DNA of 64,000 nucleotides from an uncultured Synergistales bacterium (GTDB lineage: Bacteria; Synergistota; Synergistia; Synergistales; Aminobacteriaceae): assembly GCA_905233565.1 (NCBI GenBank), contig CAJOCL010000004.1, forward strand, positions 1 through 64,000, written 5' to 3'. The notes under the pieces were generated by a model, which was given only the letters and a program-made list of their open reading frames with translations, did not search any database and was not told the DNA's origin. Shown piece by piece: positions 1-8,092 of this stretch; position 1 is the stretch's first letter; each line of letters opens with the position of its first letter. A program made the position numbers and the translations under genes.

Positions 1-136
1 TCCCGGAAACAGGCAGCAATATATTAGTCTTACAGTCGACGCTGTAACTGACGGGAAGCCCAGAAACGGAAAGATAACACTCAAGTCATCTGACGGCGAA
101 ATCTGCATTGTCGAAATTATGCAGAAAGGCAATTAA
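1..136 (+). CDS. C-terminal end of a BACON-like domain protein (partial)
   Basis: The frame is open from the first base to a TAA at 134-136 and encodes the last 44 residues of a protein that begins outside the window. The visible end runs through ISLTVDAVTDGKPRNGKITL and closes with EIMQKGN. An alternating beta pattern with an N/R-G-x-I-T-L turn and a final Q-K-G resembles the last strands of BACON or other Ig-like domains of secreted bacterial proteins. This is a similarity judged by eye from a short fragment. The gene converges on cbiB, with 17 bp between the stops. Confidence 0.5.
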   Translation, partial: PGNRQQYISLTVDAVTDGKPRNGKITLKSSDGEICIVEIMQKGN

Positions 137-153
137 TTAACTGGCTGTATCAC

Positions 154-1150
154 TCAGACCCTCAGCGAATAAGCATGTAACAGGGAAAAAATAACGGCAG
201 TAATCACTGAAATTGAACAGGAAACATCGAGTAAATTAAAGGCTCTGAGAATATCATAAATCTCAGGGTCTTTTGCTTTCTCGTTCAGGAACGGACGTTT
301 AATAAATTTACCGCCGTAATACGCTCCTCCCCCAAGCCTTACACCTAAAACCCCTGAAAATGCGCTCTCGCCGTGTGCGCTGTTCGGGCTGTCATGCTTG
401 AGCCTGTCAGTCATGAAAATTTTGAAAGCCTTGCGGAAGTTACAGCCCGTTAATTTTCCGGCCATGACGATAATTATTCCGCCTAACCGTGCAGGTATGA
501 AGTTCAGAAAATCATCAAGCCTTGCGCTTGCCTTTCCGTAATTTCCGTAAGCCTTGTATCCGAGCATTGAATCAAGGGTGCTTGCTGATTTGAAAAGCCA
601 TACGGATATATTCATTCCGTAATAAGGGTTAATGACATGGCCGATGAGAGCAAAGAAAATAACGGAGATTACGCCGTCGGTTGAATTTTCGCTGATAGTT
701 TCAATTACTGAACGTGTTATTTCATTTTGATTAAGATTTTCAGTATCACGTCCGACAACAAAGGATAAATATTTCCGTGCGCTGATAATGTCATTTTCTA
801 TGAGAGATTGAAAAATATTCCGCGTTTCGTCTTTCAGGTCTTTCCATGCAATGGCAGAATATAAAAAATAAACCTGAACAATAAAATTATAATCAGAAAT
901 ATAAAGTATTAACGCAACAGTAAGCCCCATTGTGCTTAAAGTCAAAATACACACAGCGAGGCCGTTAAAAAACGTTTTTTTTTTCAGTGAAAAGTAATTT
1001 ATGCCAGAAAGTTATAACTCTGCCGATTAATTTAACGGGATGAGGAAATTTTCTCGGATCTCCGAATGCGGCATCAATAATAACGGAAAGGCATAAAATG
1101 AGCGGAAAATTAATAATCCCGTTCCCCTGTTCTTCCCCTGTAAAGTTCAA
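154..1150 (-). CDS. cbiB: Adenosylcobinamide-phosphate synthase CbiB/CobD, split by a frameshift
   Basis: CbiB is a membrane enzyme that attaches aminopropanol (phosphate) to cobyric acid in cobalamin synthesis. Two frames make up one protein. The N-terminal piece (1150-965) carries AAFGDPRKFPHPVKLIG, typical of the CbiB start, and stops at TAA just after a run of ten A (975-984 on the plus strand). The other frame continues with the family blocks ISENSTDGVISVIFF, STLDSMLGY and ARLDDFLNFIPARL and ends at 154. Nine A instead of ten would give one protein of about 325 residues, the normal length. Transcriptional slippage, a real mutation and a homopolymer sequencing error cannot be separated here. 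The TTG start at 1150 overlaps the upstream gene by 41 bp. Family call is secure; functional status is not. Confidence 0.8.
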
Positions 1151-1844
1151 CTAAGATAACCTGACCTTCTTTTTCACCGTCGTAACGCCTTTCAGTGATT
1201 GAAAGGGTCATATCCCTGTCAGCAAGTTCAAATGAAAGAATTGTTATCTCGGGTTCATCGTAAGGAGTTTCACGCATTGTAGGAGTTCCGAGCTTTGATC
1301 TTACTTCGGGCTGCATCATGTCGATTAAGTCAACGCCTAGAAACTTGCTGCATATGTCGTAGCGGTCAGTCCTGAAATATATATCTTCAGTGCCGTTTTT
1401 ACCGCGTATGACCCTGAATTCTGCGCCGTCAGTTGTGTAAACAGTAACTCTTCCTTCACTGCCTGATGTCCAGCTGCCGAGCCTGTTCATTATTTTTCTG
1501 CGTGCTGAAACATAATTCCTGTAAATGTTTGAAGCTGATTTGCTTTTTCCGCCCATTTTAAGGCGTATGCCGTTTTGAGGGAGCCAGCCGCTACGGCCGT
1601 TGATTTTGACGCTGTACCAGAGATTATTATTCCGGTCACGTACGGCACTGGGAACACTTATCCAGTTTTCGGGCATATCCATTTTTTTATAGCTTGAATT
1701 ACTGTCTGCCTTAGCGTGAAGGTTCATGACAGGTTCAAGAGCTAAAGCCCATTGCCCTTTTGAAGGGGGATTGGTGGCTGCGGATGATATTGACGCTGAA
1801 ATTAAGATAAACATTACAGCGAATAATAAGGCTTTTTTTGACAT
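1110..1844 (-). CDS. Secreted SH3-like domain protein of unknown function
   Basis: The 244-residue product starts with a signal peptide (residues 1 to about 22, basic end MSKK then a hydrophobic stretch to SSA). Residues about 35-95 look like a bacterial SH3 domain: LHAKADSNS, a central strand with WISVPSAVRDRNNNLWYSVK and the ending SGWLPQNGI. The remainder is a beta-rich domain with no catalytic motif that I recognise. Export to the periplasm or cell envelope is inferred. The ATG at 1844 is preceded by AAAGGAG about ten bases upstream. It lies upstream of cbiB with a 41-bp overlap, but the products have no evident functional link. Confidence 0.6.
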   Translation of the reverse strand: MSKKALLFAVMFILISASISSAATNPPSKGQWALALEPVMNLHAKADSNSSYKKMDMPENWISVPSAVRDRNNNLWYSVKINGRSGWLPQNGIRLKMGGKSKSASNIYRNYVSARRKIMNRLGSWTSGSEGRVTVYTTDGAEFRVIRGKNGTEDIYFRTDRYDICSKFLGVDLIDMMQPEVRSKLGTPTMRETPYDEPEITILSFELADRDMTLSITERRYDGEKEGQVILVELYRGRTGERDY

Positions 1845-1883
1845 CAGTAATCAATCTCCTTTTTGTTATGTTTTTCAGGAAAA

Positions 1884-3563
1884 TTATACATCGAGGCAGC
1901 TACCGCCGATAAATTCGCGTATTACAGAGTTGTTCGGGATTCCGTCATTATTCAGAGCCGGTACAAATCTGAGTATGTTCAGAAGCCTCAAAGCCTCGCT
2001 GAATACGCTTGAGTTCTCGTCAACCGTATGAAGCAGCGGTTCGACATAAGGCTTAAGAACGCCGAGTTCATACGGAAGTGATGAGTTGAAAATCGCATCG
2101 GCGCGGCTTCTGTAAGGGAATATATACTTTCTTGCTCCCCTTATGACTTTTGGATAAACTTCAAGAGTTACCTGAGCTGATTTTCCCCTAGTCCTGTAAT
2201 CACGTATTATTCTCCGCAATAATCTGTTGTCGCTCGTACTCGTCCTGTTGTGAGGGTCTATACATATTCCCGTTAAAGGCGAAACAAAAACACCGTATCT
2301 TGAACTTGCAGGAAGCATTGAGAGAATACTATCATTAAGACCGTGAATACCCTCCATTATAAGAACGTCAGAAGGCTTGAGCTTGATGACTTTTCCAGGT
2401 TCTTTTTTACCCGTAATGAAATTATATACAGGCGTTGTAACTTCTTCTCCCGCTAAAATCCTCATCAGGTTATCCCCTAAAAGTTCCAAGTCTAAAGCGT
2501 CAAGACGTTCATAATCATATTCGCCCGTCTCGTCTTTTGGGCTGTCTTCGCGTTCTTTGAAATAGTTGTCAAGCGGCAAAGTTACCGGCGTTTTTCCGCA
2601 GACCATTAACTGAACTTTCAGCCTCTCGGAAAATGTAGTCTTCCCGGAACCTGAAGGCCCTGCAATCGTTACGACTTTTACGGGACGTGCGGCGATGTCT
2701 TCGGCAATATTTCCCAAGCTCTGGGAATGGAAAGCCTCAGCAATCAGTATTAACTCCTGTATTTTCCCTTCCGTAACCCTGTGATGCAGTTTATTCAGAT
2801 AGTTCAAATCCAATACTTGAAGCCAGTGTGCATAGTCAAAAAATACTTTGCCCATTGACGGCTCAAGTTTAAGCTCCGGCATCTGTTCAGGGGCATCAGG
2901 TCTGGGGAATCTCAATAACATACCCTGTTCATAAAGTACAACATCGAACATTCTCAGCGCACCTGTTGATGAAGCTAACGGCCCTCCGCAGAAATATCCG
3001 TAACGTTCCCCGCACCTGTAGACTTCAACGGGATCAAGATTAGCACGTACAAAAAGCTCCGCGATTTCTGGTTCGCCCTGACGCTGGAATACGCGCCTTG
3101 CCTTGTCAATCGTCAGGATTTCGCGGGTTATTGCACTGTCACGGCGTATTATGTCGCTCATTTCAGCTTTTATCTTGTCAACGTCCAATTGTGTTACGGA
3201 GCCGTCTTCAAATTCCCAGTAATGGCTGTCGGCTATTGAGTGTCTGAGAATTGCTTTGCGCCCTAAAACTCTTGCACATGCTATGATTAATACAAATCCT
3301 AATGTACGCTTATATATCCGCTGGCCTGTCGGAGATGTCGATGTTATGAACTCTACTGTTGCATCTTCATCGACAATCCAATCCAAAGGACGCGTATAAT
3401 TATTCACAAACCATGCTATAACGCGCCTTTGCGGCATGTCGTGCTTTGTTATCATTTCGTCCATAACGTCATGGCCGGTTACCGGTTTTTCACCGGCTAT
3501 GTAACTTGCAATATAAGTATCTCTTTTTGCTGCTGCAGTAAGAACACAAACTGTAAATGCCAT
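1884..3563 (-). CDS. TGS/SAD domain-uridine kinase fusion (nucleoside kinase family)
   Basis: The protein has 559 residues. The N-terminal about 280 residues resemble the TGS and second additional domains of threonyl-tRNA synthetase (RHSIADSHYWEFEDGS, then a beta-rich GYFCGGPLASSTGAL region). The C-terminal half is a uridine-kinase-like P-loop domain with Walker A GPSGSGKTTF at about residues 299-308, LPLDNYFKERE and LIMEGIHGLND. This fusion is a known family in Thermotogae, Firmicutes and Synergistetes and is usually annotated as nucleoside kinase; the role of the synthetase-like part is not established. An AAGGTG ribosome site precedes the ATG at 3563. It is divergent from the antitoxin-like gene at 3630. 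Confidence 0.85.
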   Translation of the reverse strand: MAFTVCVLTAAAKRDTYIASYIAGEKPVTGHDVMDEMITKHDMPQRRVIAWFVNNYTRPLDWIVDEDATVEFITSTSPTGQRIYKRTLGFVLIIACARVLGRKAILRHSIADSHYWEFEDGSVTQLDVDKIKAEMSDIIRRDSAITREILTIDKARRVFQRQGEPEIAELFVRANLDPVEVYRCGERYGYFCGGPLASSTGALRMFDVVLYEQGMLLRFPRPDAPEQMPELKLEPSMGKVFFDYAHWLQVLDLNYLNKLHHRVTEGKIQELILIAEAFHSQSLGNIAEDIAARPVKVVTIAGPSGSGKTTFSERLKVQLMVCGKTPVTLPLDNYFKEREDSPKDETGEYDYERLDALDLELLGDNLMRILAGEEVTTPVYNFITGKKEPGKVIKLKPSDVLIMEGIHGLNDSILSMLPASSRYGVFVSPLTGICIDPHNRTSTSDNRLLRRIIRDYRTRGKSAQVTLEVYPKVIRGARKYIFPYRSRADAIFNSSLPYELGVLKPYVEPLLHTVDENSSVFSEALRLLNILRFVPALNNDGIPNNSVIREFIGGSCLDV

Positions 3564-3597
3564 AATTAATCTACACCTTCTATAAAATTTCTGTTAT

Positions 3598-3603
3598 TAT
3601 AAT
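3598..3603 (+). promoter_or_regulatory. Candidate -10 box upstream of the antitoxin-like gene
   Basis: A consensus TATAAT sits 27 bases before the ATG at 3630, in the AT-rich gap between two divergent genes. The gene has a strong ribosome site, AGAGGTGATTTT. No clear -35 box is visible. Confidence 0.4.
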
Positions 3604-3629
3604 CTATATGTGATTTCAGAGGTGATTTT

Positions 3630-3848
3630 ATGCTCGTACTTCAGGGATATTACAGCGGAGGCCGTGTTGAAATATATGATAAAGTACCTGAAATAAGCGG
3701 TAAAGTTTTAATTTTGTTCACTGAAAATAATATTGATGACAAGGAAATGACTGAATCTGACTGGAAGTTATTCAATGAGTTCAGCGGAAGTATCACACGT
3801 GTTATTGACGTTAAAAAAGAATTAGCTGATGTTATGTGCATATCTTAA
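3630..3848 (+). CDS. Antitoxin-like small protein of a decayed toxin-antitoxin pair
   Basis: The 72-residue product begins VLQGYYSGGRVEIYDKVPEI and contains ITESD-like helix-forming sequence near MTESDWKLFNEFSGSITRVID. This layout (short beta N-terminus, then an amphipathic helix) is that of small antitoxins encoded next to PIN toxins. The last residues (DVMCIS) look unnatural: the frame runs straight into the C-terminal codons of a PIN-like protein read in another frame. I infer a deletion that removed the end of the antitoxin and the start of the toxin. Other small DUF families with a similar start cannot be excluded. Confidence 0.55.
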   Translation: MLVLQGYYSGGRVEIYDKVPEISGKVLILFTENNIDDKEMTESDWKLFNEFSGSITRVIDVKKELADVMCIS

Positions 3849-3993
3849 TAAACTTGATTATGTCATTACAAGAGATATTGAAGACTTCAGAAGCTCTAAA
3901 ATTCCCGCAGTTTCACCGCACAGTTTCATCGAAAAATCAGGAGAGAATTTTTTATCAGAACAGCAACGTAAGAACGGGTACGCTGAAGAGTGA
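3829..3993 (+). pseudogene. Remnant of a PIN-domain toxin (C-terminal part only)
   Basis: In the frame ending with TGA at 3991-3993 the sequence reads CAYLNKLDYVITRDIEDF followed by IPAVSPHSFI. This is the usual C-terminal block of PIN-domain ribonucleases (a Asp-Tyr-hhT-R-Asp-hh-Asp-Phe strand-turn, then P-x-h-S-P). Only about 54 codons remain; the first acidic residues of the PIN active site are missing. It overlaps the end of the antitoxin-like frame and, on the other strand, the last 39 bp of the AEC gene. It should be inactive. Confidence 0.6.
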
Positions 3994-4866
3994 TATTACC
4001 GTCGAGACGACTACACAGCGTGCAGCAAAAGCGTAATCTTTCCCGTACATTTCCGCGATTATTTCAGTATTCGCAGCTGCAGGCATGGCCGTGAGTGTTA
4101 CGGCAACCTGCCATAAAATGTCCTTAACTCCAAGTGATCTGAAAAGAAAAAGAAATATTAACGGCTGAACGGCAAGTCTTACAAATGTTAATTTGAACGC
4201 GTCAATATCAAAAATCCCGCTTAAATTTGATTCCCCTAATGCAGCTCCGATTATCATCATTGAAAGAGGCCCCGTCATGTCTCCGATATTCTTTATTGCC
4301 GTTGAAAGCACCGAAGGCAGCCTGAACGGCATAAACATTAACGCAATGCCGATAAACACGACTACAAGGCTTGGTGTCTTTGCAAGTATTATTAAACGTT
4401 TCTTTATGTTCCTCTCGTCAACAAAAAGCGAAAGTCCCACAGTCCATATCAATATTCTTACCGGCAAAAGATAGAACGAGGCATAAAATACCCCTTCAGT
4501 TCTGAATACTGACGCAACTATGGGCATTCCTGCATTCCCGGCGTTTGAAAATAATGTGGAAAATTCAAGAACGGCTTTGCGGTTCTGGGGCTGACTGCGC
4601 CAGAAAATTTTCCCCGTTATCCAAGAAATTAAGACGCATACGATCGAGATAATCATAATCTGCCCTGCCGATATAAGTTCATTTATGCCGATTTTAACGT
4701 TGAATGAATTTAATATCATGCACGGGAGCGTTATATCAAGCAGAAGATTAATGAAACTTGAACGCCCCTCGTGCCTGAGTATTTTTGTCTTTGCCATTAT
4801 TATGCCCGTTAAAACATAGACAAACATTAACGCCTGTGTGTTGAGCATACGATCAAATACGTTCAT
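3955..4866 (-). CDS. AEC-family (auxin efflux carrier type) transporter
   Basis: A 303-residue polytopic inner-membrane protein with about ten hydrophobic segments. Family features are the N-terminal FVYVLTGIIMAKTKILR, the central break LFSNAGNAGMPIVASVF (asparagine/glycine-rich turn near residue 110) and the C-terminal TAMPAAANTEIIAEMYG. AEC proteins move small organic anions such as malate or malonate, or related compounds; the substrate here cannot be told. The ATG at 4866 lies six bases after the stop of the SprA-like gene upstream, so the two may be co-transcribed. The end overlaps the PIN remnant convergently. Confidence 0.85.
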   Translation of the reverse strand: MNVFDRMLNTQALMFVYVLTGIIMAKTKILRHEGRSSFINLLLDITLPCMILNSFNVKIGINELISAGQIMIISIVCVLISWITGKIFWRSQPQNRKAVLEFSTLFSNAGNAGMPIVASVFRTEGVFYASFYLLPVRILIWTVGLSLFVDERNIKKRLIILAKTPSLVVVFIGIALMFMPFRLPSVLSTAIKNIGDMTGPLSMMIIGAALGESNLSGIFDIDAFKLTFVRLAVQPLIFLFLFRSLGVKDILWQVAVTLTAMPAAANTEIIAEMYGKDYAFAARCVVVSTVISLFSVPVLTLLF

Positions 4867-4872
4867 GTTATT

Positions 4873-5814
4873 TTACGCTGCAGGAATTAGATTCTGTATC
4901 TGCAGTTCCTTTACTGACGCTAAAACTGACATTACGCCGTTTTTTTCGGGATCCTGCCCCTCGTCTTCCCTTTTAACCTGTTCGATTATCGGGGTACCTC
5001 GTGCAACGGTTTCAGTGTGTTCCCCTCTGTCTTCTCTGCCTTCAAGCCTTTCTGCTCTTTCCTGCGTGATTTCACTTCTTGCCTTTGAAGCCAGAGCCGC
5101 CGCCTTTGCCGCAACCTGCCTGTCCTGACCTGACGGATCCGCCGGAGCATTGGCCGCCGACTGAACCTGCTGCATGTTCCTGAGAGTTTCTTCAGGTGTA
5201 GCACCTTCCCTGAAATGTATAGGGACTTCTCCGCCCGTTATATAACTCTTACCGTCCGGGCCTTCCGTGTAAGTGTAGCTTACTCCCCCTCCGAACTCTC
5301 CTGCAGCTGCCTGATGTGCCGCCTCATGAGCAATAACTTCATTTTCAATCTGTTTCAGCTCACGGACTTGGGCATCTTTTTCATTTTCAGCCTTGTCTTT
5401 CTTATCTTCAGCTTTCCGCTTGTCTGTCTCGGCTTTTATTACAGTCTGGTTGTGTTCGGTATTCTCGTCTTTCTTTTTGAGGGCTTCCTGAGCCTCCTGC
5501 CTCTGACTTTGAAGGTCTTCGGTTGCGATTCCTCCGCCTACACGGTTAAGATCCTGTTCGCTTCCTTTCATGGTTACTGACGCGCCCGTTATGTAGCGTC
5601 TTCCGTCAGTCCCCATCGTGTAATGATAGACCGTATGAACCTGTGCCGAACTTCCTAATTTTGCCTTTAACGCCTGCTCTTCCGCTAAGATTTCCTGTTC
5701 TTTCTGTTGTTTTGACTGATCAGTTTCTTTAACGGCATCGTTTAATTTCTGGACCTTTGAAATGTTCTGCATAGGCTCCAAATACCCTGCTGATAACATT
5801 GACGTAATCTGCAT
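4873..5814 (-). CDS. SprA-related putative zinc metalloprotease
   Basis: The 313-residue protein belongs by eye to the SprA-related family of putative metalloproteases. The zinc-binding motif HEAAH is at residues 163-167 (EVIAHEAAHQAA), followed by GGGVSYTYTEGPDGKSYITG and the conserved GATPEETLRNMQQVQSAANA. Residues about 95-155 are a highly charged coiled coil (KDKAENEKDAQVRELKQIEN). An earlier stretch, YHYTMGTDGRRYITGASV, repeats the post-HEAAH motif. There is no signal peptide. The AAGGAGGTG ribosome site before the ATG at 5814 is strong. The physiological substrate is unknown. Confidence 0.75.
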   Translation of the reverse strand: MQITSMLSAGYLEPMQNISKVQKLNDAVKETDQSKQQKEQEILAEEQALKAKLGSSAQVHTVYHYTMGTDGRRYITGASVTMKGSEQDLNRVGGGIATEDLQSQRQEAQEALKKKDENTEHNQTVIKAETDKRKAEDKKDKAENEKDAQVRELKQIENEVIAHEAAHQAAAGEFGGGVSYTYTEGPDGKSYITGGEVPIHFREGATPEETLRNMQQVQSAANAPADPSGQDRQVAAKAAALASKARSEITQERAERLEGREDRGEHTETVARGTPIIEQVKREDEGQDPEKNGVMSVLASVKELQIQNLIPAA

Positions 5815-5908
5815 GACAATACACCTCCTTGTATTCTTGATGTAAATATTTATATTATACTATTTGATACAATTATCAAAATTAAAATTAAATGGAGCGT
5901 GAAATTTT

Positions 5909-6421
5909 TTGAGCAATGAAATCAAGGATAATATTTTAGAAATACGAAAGTACCCTGACCCCGTACTGAAGAAAGTATCAGAAGAAGTTACGGTTTTTGA
6001 TGATGAGCTTTCAGACTTCGTCAAAAAATTATTTGCGTCAATGCGCGTTCATGACGGTGTGGGCCTCGCAGCCCCGCAGGTCGGCGTTCTGAAAAAAATT
6101 GCTGTCGTTGAATATGACGGAAAAAGCTACGTCCTCATTAACCCTAAAGTTATTGACCAGAAGGGAATACAGGAAAGTGAAGAAGGCTGCCTCAGTTTTC
6201 CCGGAATTTATGCAAATGTCATGCGCCCTCAATGGGTGAAAATCGAGGCTCAGGACGTAAACGGAAATATTCAGGTCTTTGAAGGTGAAGGCTACACCGC
6301 CCGCGCTTTCCTTCATGAAATGGATCATCTTACGGGGAAGCTGTTTATTGACTATCTCTCTAACCTGAAACGAAACGCAATAAAAAAGAAAGTCAGCAAG
6401 CACACGGGAGGACACTTTTAA
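5909..6421 (+). CDS. def: Peptide deformylase
   Basis: Removes the formyl group from the N-terminal methionine of new proteins. All three family motifs are present in the 170 residues: GVGLAAPQVG (50-59), EGCLSFPG (92-99, with the metal-binding Cys94) and HEMDH (136-140, metal-binding histidines and catalytic Glu). The start is TTG at 5909, with GGAGCG upstream; no ATG is suitably placed before the conserved LEIRKYPDPVL. It precedes fmt by two bases, so the enzymes that add and remove the formyl group are made together. Confidence 0.97.
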   Translation: MSNEIKDNILEIRKYPDPVLKKVSEEVTVFDDELSDFVKKLFASMRVHDGVGLAAPQVGVLKKIAVVEYDGKSYVLINPKVIDQKGIQESEEGCLSFPGIYANVMRPQWVKIEAQDVNGNIQVFEGEGYTARAFLHEMDHLTGKLFIDYLSNLKRNAIKKKVSKHTGGHF

Positions 6422-6423
6422 CT

Positions 6424-7335
6424 TTGAATATTGAAACGTCAAAATTCTGGTTCATAGGTACGGGGCAGTTCGCGGCGTTATGTCTTCAGGGCTTAATAAA
6501 AAACGGTATAAATTTCCAGCGGATAATAACGGGGCTTCCGACGCGTTCAGGCCGTAACAACAGGGAAAATCCATCAGCCGTTGAATTAAAAGCAAATGAA
6601 ATCGGCCTCAGCGTCTCAAGAACAGGAAAGCTCACGGAAAATCAGGAATTAATCAGCTCATTAAACAGCGAAAAACCTGACATCATTTTTGTTATAGATT
6701 TCGGGCAGATTATACGCGATCCCTTTCTGTCGTTTTTGTGCCTGAACATTCACCCTTCAATGCTTCCTGAATACAGGGGGGCAGCTCCGATTCAGAGGGC
6801 TTTGCTTGATGGAAAAACTAAAACGGGCGTGAGCGTTTTCAGGCTCGCAAAAGCTATGGATGCTGGAGATATTTTAACCCAGTCGGAAATTGAAATTTCA
6901 CCCGAAGACTGCGCGTCAGATTTATATATAAAACTTTCTGATTTAGGCTGCAAAATTTCGTGTGATGTGCTGAAAAATGAAACGCTGAAATTCACGCCGC
7001 AGGATAATTCACGCTCTTCATATGCCGATAAGTTAAACAAAGATGAATTTTTGATAAATCTGTCAGATTCAGGAAGTGCCGAAAATTTCATAAACAGAGT
7101 GCGCGCTCTCGACATGTCCGGCGGTGCTTATATTATAAATTCGGGAAAGAGGCTGAAAATCTGGAAAGCAGATCTCAGGAATGACATAAAATCAAAAGAG
7201 AAGGGAAATTTATTCATCGCTGACGGCAGGCCGTTTATATCATTCAGTGACTGCTGCGTTGAACTTTCAGAAGTTCAGGGCGAGGGAAAAAAGAGAATGA
7301 CGGGGCGCGAATGGGTCGGCGGTTTAAGGATTTAA
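6424..7335 (+). CDS. fmt: Methionyl-tRNA formyltransferase
   Basis: Transfers a formyl group from 10-formyl-tetrahydrofolate to initiator Met-tRNA. The 303-residue protein has the Rossmann-type N-terminus FIGTGQFAALCL, the catalytic block CLNIHPSMLPEYRGAAPIQR (Asn, His and the SxLPxxRG loop) with the aspartate further on in GDILTQSEIEI, and a C-terminal OB-like domain with FINRVRAL. It starts at TTG 6424 with GGAGG in the end of def. The two genes form an operon, a very common arrangement. Confidence 0.96.
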   Translation: MNIETSKFWFIGTGQFAALCLQGLIKNGINFQRIITGLPTRSGRNNRENPSAVELKANEIGLSVSRTGKLTENQELISSLNSEKPDIIFVIDFGQIIRDPFLSFLCLNIHPSMLPEYRGAAPIQRALLDGKTKTGVSVFRLAKAMDAGDILTQSEIEISPEDCASDLYIKLSDLGCKISCDVLKNETLKFTPQDNSRSSYADKLNKDEFLINLSDSGSAENFINRVRALDMSGGAYIINSGKRLKIWKADLRNDIKSKEKGNLFIADGRPFISFSDCCVELSEVQGEGKKRMTGREWVGGLRI

Positions 7336-7370
7336 TCACATTAATATGTGTAAAGTTTGAAGTTATGCGC

Positions 7371-7376
7371 TATAAT
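7371..7376 (+). promoter_or_regulatory. Candidate -10 box for the NUDIX hydrolase gene
   Basis: TATAAT stands 42 bases upstream of the ATG at 7418, in the gap after fmt. The preceding bases GCGC match the context of other candidate -10 boxes in this window. No strong -35 is evident. Confidence 0.35.
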
Positions 7377-7417
7377 TAAACCAAATCTCAGCAATATAGA
7401 AAAGGGCAGGTGTTCTT

Positions 7418-7984
7418 ATGCCGAACGAAAAGAAATCCAAGATTGAGGAAGTATGTGTTAAAGAAAAGAGAATCTTTGACGGTAAAATCCTGAATGTAAG
7501 GTGTGACGATGTCCGTACTCCTTCAGGTCATATCGCAACGCGTGAAGTTGTTGAACATAAACCCGCAGTCGGCATGATCGCATTCACGGAGAACAAGACG
7601 GTTCTTCTTGTCAGACAGTACAGGTATGCAGTACATGAAGAAACTCTGGAAATCTGCGCAGGACTGATCGAAAAAGGAGAAGACCCCTCACAGGCAGCCG
7701 AGCGCGAAATGCAGGAAGAACTCAACGTCAAGGCAGACCGTCTTTACCGTATCGGCGAGTTTTACGCGTCGCCGGGTTTCTGCACTGAGCTTTTCACTCT
7801 CTATCTCGCCGAAGGACTTACAAAGTCATCACTCCCGCAGGACGAGGACGAAAACGTTTCGGTATTGGAAATAAAATTAAGCGACATACCGGAACTTATA
7901 CGTGCCGGAAAAATAAGGGACTCGAAGACTTTTGCGGCTCTTTCGTGGCTCATGGCTAAGGAGGGGATTCAGATTGACCCCTGA
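7418..7984 (+). CDS. NUDIX hydrolase, ADP-ribose pyrophosphatase type
   Basis: The 188-residue protein hydrolyses nucleoside diphosphate derivatives, probably ADP-ribose. Its NUDIX box (residues 82-104, starting GLIEKGEDP and ending REMQEELNV) has all the metal-binding glutamates; the penultimate Gly of the consensus is Asn. VVEHKPAVGMIAF and LLVRQYRYAVHEETLEICAG before the box and EFYASPGFCTELFTLYLAEG after it are typical of the ADP-ribose pyrophosphatase group. The ribosome site is AGGGCAGGTG. The gene stands alone between fmt and the chemotaxis receptor. Confidence 0.88.
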   Translation: MPNEKKSKIEEVCVKEKRIFDGKILNVRCDDVRTPSGHIATREVVEHKPAVGMIAFTENKTVLLVRQYRYAVHEETLEICAGLIEKGEDPSQAAEREMQEELNVKADRLYRIGEFYASPGFCTELFTLYLAEGLTKSSLPQDEDENVSVLEIKLSDIPELIRAGKIRDSKTFAALSWLMAKEGIQIDP

Positions 7985-8092
7985 ATAATTTTGCTGTAAA
8001 TTCGCGTTAGGTATTTAAGTTATTTAGTTTAATTTTTCAAGTTTAACAAGTTTTAGCAATAATATATTTTATTAACAGGAGAGATATTTTTC

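Noticed and set aside
5215-5580. 121-codon rightward open frame opposite the SprA-like gene
   Set aside because: Phe/Leu-rich translation in a shadow frame of the coiled-coil region; no ribosome site.
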